From Streptomyces tibetensis (GTDB taxonomy: Bacteria; Actinomycetota; Actinomycetes; Streptomycetales; Streptomycetaceae), in NCBI RefSeq assembly GCF_007655005.1, contig NZ_SZVW01000004.1:372001-436000 (forward strand): a stretch of DNA of 64,000 nucleotides, read 5' to 3'. The notes beneath the pieces are model-generated. The model did not search any database and was not told the origin of the DNA. It saw only the letters and a list, made by a program, of their open reading frames with translations. The position numbers were made by a program, and so were the translations under genes. How positions within the stretch are numbered: the first letter of the stretch is position 1; each line of letters begins with the position of its first letter. Positions 61,029 to 64,000 of the stretch are shown here, one piece after another.

Positions 61029-61067
61029 CCGCGTGGTGCTCGCCTTCCCACCGCGAGGAGTCACACC

Positions 61068-62288
61068 ATGCACGACCACCGCCGACTCGGCCGTGAACTG
61101 GACCTGTTCGACACCGATCCGCTCATGGGCGCGGGGCTGCCGTACTGGCTGCCCGACGGCGCGATCGTGCGGCACACCCTGGAGGAGTACGTCCGCGACG
61201 CGGAACGCCGGGCCGGCTACCGGCACGTGTACTCGCCCGTCCTCGGCAAACGCGAGCTGTACGAGATCTCCGGGCACTGGGACCACTACGGCGACGACAT
61301 GTTCCCGCCGATGGACGTGGGCGCCGAGCAGGTCCTGCTGCGCCCCAGCCTGTGCCCCCACCACGCCCTGATCTACCGCTCCCGCTCCCACAGCTACCGC
61401 GAACTACCCTTGCGTATGGCCGAGTTGGGCGGCATGTACCGCTCGGAGCTGTCCGGCGTCCTCGGCGGTCTGACCCGGGTGCGGGCCATCACCCTCAACG
61501 ACGCGCACATCTTCTGCACCCTGGAGCAGGCCGTCCAGGAGGCCCGGGCCGCACTGGAGCTGATCGGCCGCGCCTACGCCGACCTGGGCATCCGCGCGGC
61601 CCGGTACCGGCTGTCCCTGCCGGGAGAGGGCGGCAAGTACGTGGCCGACCCGGAGCTGTGGCGGCGTGCCACCGCCCTGCTGAGGGAGGTCCTGGACGGC
61701 TCCGGCATCGCGTACGAGGCGGCCGAGGGCGAGGCGGCCTTCTACGGCCCCAAGATCGACGTGCAGATCACCGACCCGGCCGGCCGGGAGGCCACCCTGT
61801 CCACCGTGCAGATCGACTTCCACCAGCCCGAACGCTTCGACCTGCACTACATCGGCCCCGACGGGGCGAAGCACCGCCCGGTCATGGTGCACCGCAGCGT
61901 CATCGGCAGCGTGGAGCGCGCCGTCGCGCACCTCGTCGAGGAGCACGGCGGGGCCTTCCCGCCGTGGCTGGCGCCGGTGCAACTGGCCGTCCTGCCGGTC
62001 GGGGAGGACCAGTTCGGCGCCGCGGACGCGCTGGCCGCACGCGCCCGGGAGCTCGGTCTGCGCGCCGAGGTCGCCGGCCCCGAGCAGGGCACCCTGGCCG
62101 CCCGGATCCGTGCGGCCCGGCTGGTGCCGTACCAGGCGGTGATCGGCGGGCGGGAGGCCGCCGCCGGCCTCGTGGCCGCGCGCCTGCGCGACGGCCGCCG
62201 GCTCGACGCCCTCCCCGCCGCCGAGCTGCTGCGGCGGATCGGCGAGCGCGTCGCGGCCCGCGGCACCGGTCTGTGGGACCTGCCGTAG
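61068..62288 (+). CDS. thrS: Short threonyl-tRNA synthetase lacking TGS and editing domains
   Basis: A 406-residue class II synthetase made of only the catalytic and anticodon-binding domains. It starts at DHRRLGRELDLFD, which matches the beginning of the catalytic core of E. coli ThrRS (about residue 243). Zinc ligands are Cys in LRPSLCPHHALIY, His in LNDAHIFC and His in VMVHRSVIGSVERA. Motif 2 is YRSELSGVLGGLTRVRAIT. The usual N-terminal 240 residues (TGS and Ser-editing) are absent, so it cannot clear mischarged Ser-tRNA by itself. A full-length ThrRS probably exists elsewhere. GAGGAG precedes the ATG; a Thr leader and hairpin lie upstream. Confidence 0.92.
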   Translation: MHDHRRLGRELDLFDTDPLMGAGLPYWLPDGAIVRHTLEEYVRDAERRAGYRHVYSPVLGKRELYEISGHWDHYGDDMFPPMDVGAEQVLLRPSLCPHHALIYRSRSHSYRELPLRMAELGGMYRSELSGVLGGLTRVRAITLNDAHIFCTLEQAVQEARAALELIGRAYADLGIRAARYRLSLPGEGGKYVADPELWRRATALLREVLDGSGIAYEAAEGEAAFYGPKIDVQITDPAGREATLSTVQIDFHQPERFDLHYIGPDGAKHRPVMVHRSVIGSVERAVAHLVEEHGGAFPPWLAPVQLAVLPVGEDQFGAADALAARARELGLRAEVAGPEQGTLAARIRAARLVPYQAVIGGREAAAGLVAARLRDGRRLDALPAAELLRRIGERVAARGTGLWDLP

Positions 62289-62295
62289 GACGGGC

Positions 62296-62841
62296 TCAGA
62301 ACGTCCACCGCGTGTGGCTGTAGACCCCGTTGTCGCGGCCGAAACCGTAAGCCGTGCCCGGGGCCACCGCGAACACGACGACCTCGCCGCTGCGGAACGC
62401 GTCCCCGATGCCGTGGAACGTGCCCTCGGGGGAGGTGATGTGCGGCCCGTACTTCGTCTCGTACGCCGTGATCACCTCCTCCAGCAGCGTGCGGTCGCCG
62501 ACCGGTTCGGCCGTGCCCTCGACCACGAGGTCGAGCCCGTCGGTGAGGGAGTTCGCCCCGGTCGTCAGCGCGCAGTGCGCGTCGTGCGCGAGGTTCTTCG
62601 CCTTCTGCTCGGTGCGGCCGGTGGAGAAGTAGAGCACGCCGTCGTGCCAGGCGGCGATGCAGGGCGTGACGTGCAGCCGGCCGTCGGGCCGCACGGTGGA
62701 CACCCAGAAGATCTCGGCGGTCTCCAACCGCCCCTGTGCCTCGGCCCATGCGGTGGCGGTGACCTCCGAGGCACCCGGGCGTGGATGGAGGGCGGAGCTG
62801 TAGCGGGCGTCGAGCTCGGTCGTCGGCTGCTGTGCGGGCAT
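62296..62841 (-). CDS. Pyridoxamine 5'-phosphate oxidase-like flavin-binding protein
   Basis: A 181-residue split-barrel protein: WAEAQGRLETAEIFWVSTVR, GRLHVTPCIAAWHDGVLYFS, TGRTEQKAKNLAHDAHCALT, LVVEGTAEPVGDRTLLEEV and GVYSHTRWTF. It resembles F420- or FMN-binding PNPOx-type proteins of actinobacteria, which act on varied small substrates; the family member is unclear. The ATG at 62841 has AAGGAG 9 bases upstream. It converges with the ThrRS gene, 7 bp between stops. Confidence 0.85.
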   Translation of the reverse strand: MPAQQPTTELDARYSSALHPRPGASEVTATAWAEAQGRLETAEIFWVSTVRPDGRLHVTPCIAAWHDGVLYFSTGRTEQKAKNLAHDAHCALTTGANSLTDGLDLVVEGTAEPVGDRTLLEEVITAYETKYGPHITSPEGTFHGIGDAFRSGEVVVFAVAPGTAYGFGRDNGVYSHTRWTF

Positions 62842-62934
62842 GGCGGGACTCCTTCGTCGTCTCCTGCCCGTAACGACCGGCCGACGGGTCCGCAATCATC
62901 GGCGCGTCCGTTCGTGTGGCCGGGCGGCACCGGG

Positions 62935-63215
62935 TCAGTCCGCCGTCCGAGGCCGGAGCTTGTGTGTGGGGGGAGGGGAAGACGTCGTGCAGGACGAACG
63001 CGCCGCGTTCGGCGGGGGCATCGACGTGAGCACGACGAGGAAGGCCATGGCGACCGACTCGTCGAGGGTGACCCGGTCCGGGGGGTCGGCCGGGGTGCCG
63101 TCACCGACCCACTCCGTACGGCCGGGCAGCGGCTCCGGGATCCACTGGCCGACGTACCGCTCCCGCGGGGCCCGGGCCGAGCCGAGCAGGTCCAGGCAGA
63201 TCCGGCCGGGCGGGG
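62935..63215 (-). pseudogene. Fragment of a SigJ-type ECF sigma factor gene
   Basis: Reading the minus strand from 63215 gives ICLDLLGSARAPRERYVGQW, then IPEPLPG, DPPDRVTLDESVAMAFLVVL, the linker and region-4 start of SigJ-like sigma factors. After AFLVVLTSM the frame breaks at a C-run (CCCCCG); shifting by one restores AERAAFVLHDVF, the expected next motif. Sequence then ends in non-homologous codons and a stop at 62935. Region 2 upstream is missing and replaced by the 45-46 bp repeat array. It is a decayed internal remnant. Confidence 0.75.
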
Positions 63216-63220
63216 CGGGA

Positions 63221-63448
63221 GCCCGGAGCGGGCCGTCGTCCGGACTGTGAGGTCGTCGTCACGGCAGCCCGGAGCGGGCCGTCGTCCGGACTGCGAGGTC
63301 GCCGTCACGGCAGCCCGGAGCGGGCCGTCGTCCGGACCGTGGGTCGTCGTCACGGCAGCCCGGAGCGGGCCGTCGTCCGGACCGTGGGGTCGCCGTCACG
63401 GCAGCCCGGAGCGGGCCGTCGCCCAGGCCGTAAGGTCGCTGCCACGGG
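63221..63448. repeat. 45-46 bp tandem repeat, five copies, upstream of the nucleoside hydrolase gene
   Basis: GCCCGGAGCG starts copies at 63221, 63267, 63313, 63358 and 63403 (periods 46, 46, 45, 45). The first copy joins the end of the sigma-factor relic, and the last (diverged) ends 49 bp before the next gene. The array seems to have grown inside the 5' part of the lost gene. Confidence 0.9.
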
Positions 63449-63496
63449 GCCGGTGCCGCGGCACCGGCCCGCGAAGCCACTGGAAGGAGTCCCGCC

Positions 63497-64000
63497 GTGA
63501 CGGACGGCCAGCGCATCCCGGTGATCATCGACTGCGACACCGGCGTCGACGACGCCCTCGCCCTGCTGTTCGCCGTACGGCACCCCGCGCTCGACGTGCG
63601 GGCGATCACCTGCGTGGCCGGGAACACGGACGTCGACGGCGTCGTACGCAACACCCTGACCGTGCTGGAGCAGGCCGGCGCCCCCGACATCCCCGTCGCC
63701 CGGGGCGCCGAACGGCCGCTGATCGAGGCTCCCCGCTCGGCTCAGCACGTGCACGGGCACGACGGCATGGGCGACCTGGGCCTGCCGGAACCGACCCGCA
63801 GGCCCGCCGACGTCGACGCGGTGACACTGCTGCGGCGCGAGATCCTCGCCTCCCCGCGCCCGGTCACCCTCATCCCCACGGCCCCCCTCACCAACATCGC
63901 GCTGCTGCTGCGCACGCATCCGGAGGTGGTCCGGGGCATCGAGCGGATCGTCTTCATGGGCGGCGCGGCGGCCGTCGGCAACGCCACCCCCGTCGCGGAG
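63497..64000 (+). CDS. Nucleoside hydrolase (IunH family), N-terminal part
   Basis: The gene runs off the right edge; 168 codons are visible. The metal/ribose motif is IIDCDTGVDDALALLFA, the family signature, followed by AITCVAGNTDVDGVVRNTLT, GHDGMGDLGLPEP and VTLIPTAPLTNIALLLRTHP. Such enzymes hydrolyse the N-glycosidic bond of purine or pyrimidine nucleosides for salvage. The GTG at 63497 has AAGGAG 7 bases upstream. The C-terminal specificity residues lie outside the window. Confidence 0.93.
   Translation, partial: MTDGQRIPVIIDCDTGVDDALALLFAVRHPALDVRAITCVAGNTDVDGVVRNTLTVLEQAGAPDIPVARGAERPLIEAPRSAQHVHGHDGMGDLGLPEPTRRPADVDAVTLLRREILASPRPVTLIPTAPLTNIALLLRTHPEVVRGIERIVFMGGAAAVGNATPVAE

Noticed and set aside
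1..64000. tRNA, rRNA or riboswitch genes
   Set aside because: No tRNA T-arm/acceptor pattern, rRNA segment or known riboswitch core was recognised on either strand by reading; a covariance-model search would be decisive.

Overview
The window is a stretch of high-GC actinobacterial chromosome, almost certainly Streptomyces. The reasons are the strongly G/C-biased third codon positions, frequent GTG starts, a mycothiol-dependent enzyme, a snapalysin gene divergent from its LysR regulator, a PHO box of 11-bp direct repeats, a sigma-B-type promoter, and a perfect parS centromere just upstream of aspS. From memory, the order acyl-CoA dehydrogenase / TetR-MFS / pirin / AI-2E / PP2C / aspS / metG is that of the origin-proximal core of Streptomyces chromosomes; a genome comparison should confirm this.

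Layout. 1-2.4 kb: edge of a mycothiol-dependent gene, a nitrilase-type amidase, a LURP-one protein and a HIT protein. 2.5-9.8 kb: six co-directional, mostly overlapping genes (TIR protein, NTPase/HEAT-like protein, unknown, vWA-OmpA lipoprotein, two membrane proteins) downstream of an XRE regulator; this looks like a TIR conflict/defence module. 10-28 kb: housekeeping and stress genes (DUF6458, M18 aminopeptidase, acyl-CoA dehydrogenase, SseB-like, TetR/MFS pump, pirin, AI-2E transporter, PP2C phosphatase, aspS, intradiol dioxygenase and MFS importer). 28.4-30.6 kb: an islet of three poorly known genes. 30.6-45.5 kb: PH-domain protein, metG, TerF-like vWA protein, PhoX, LysR/snpA, EEP hydrolase, alpha/beta hydrolase, MocR regulator, membrane proteins, and a protein of unknown function. 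45.6-49.9 kb (+): EACC1, a caspase-TM-binding-protein-vWA fusion, and a solute-binding lipoprotein. 49.9-56.6 kb (-), convergent with the last: Trypco1, trypsin-VMAP, MoxR, and a vWA-pseudokinase-MinD fusion, i.e. a ternary vWA-MoxR-VMAP conflict system. 56.7-58.3 kb: a 53-residue secreted peptide gene divergent from an XRE-TPR regulator around a perfect palindrome, which is a candidate peptide-signalling pair. 58.3-64 kb: GAF-ANTAR protein, lipoprotein, a Thr-rich leader peptide and terminator ahead of a short threonyl-tRNA synthetase, a PNPOx-like protein, an ECF sigma relic and the start of a nucleoside hydrolase.

Three things stand out. First, three protease/TIR-based conflict modules and a possible peptide-signalling pair lie within about 55 kb of what should be core chromosome. 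Second, unrelated minisatellites (18-54 bp units) sit repeatedly at gene 3' ends, mostly between convergent genes; the largest is 18 copies of 52 bp and carries the stop codons of both flanking genes. Third, regulation is unusually readable: a threonine attenuator, a PHO box, a parS site, a TetR operator over a promoter, and MocR direct repeats.

All calls come from reading the sequence and remembered family features. No database search or structure prediction was run.
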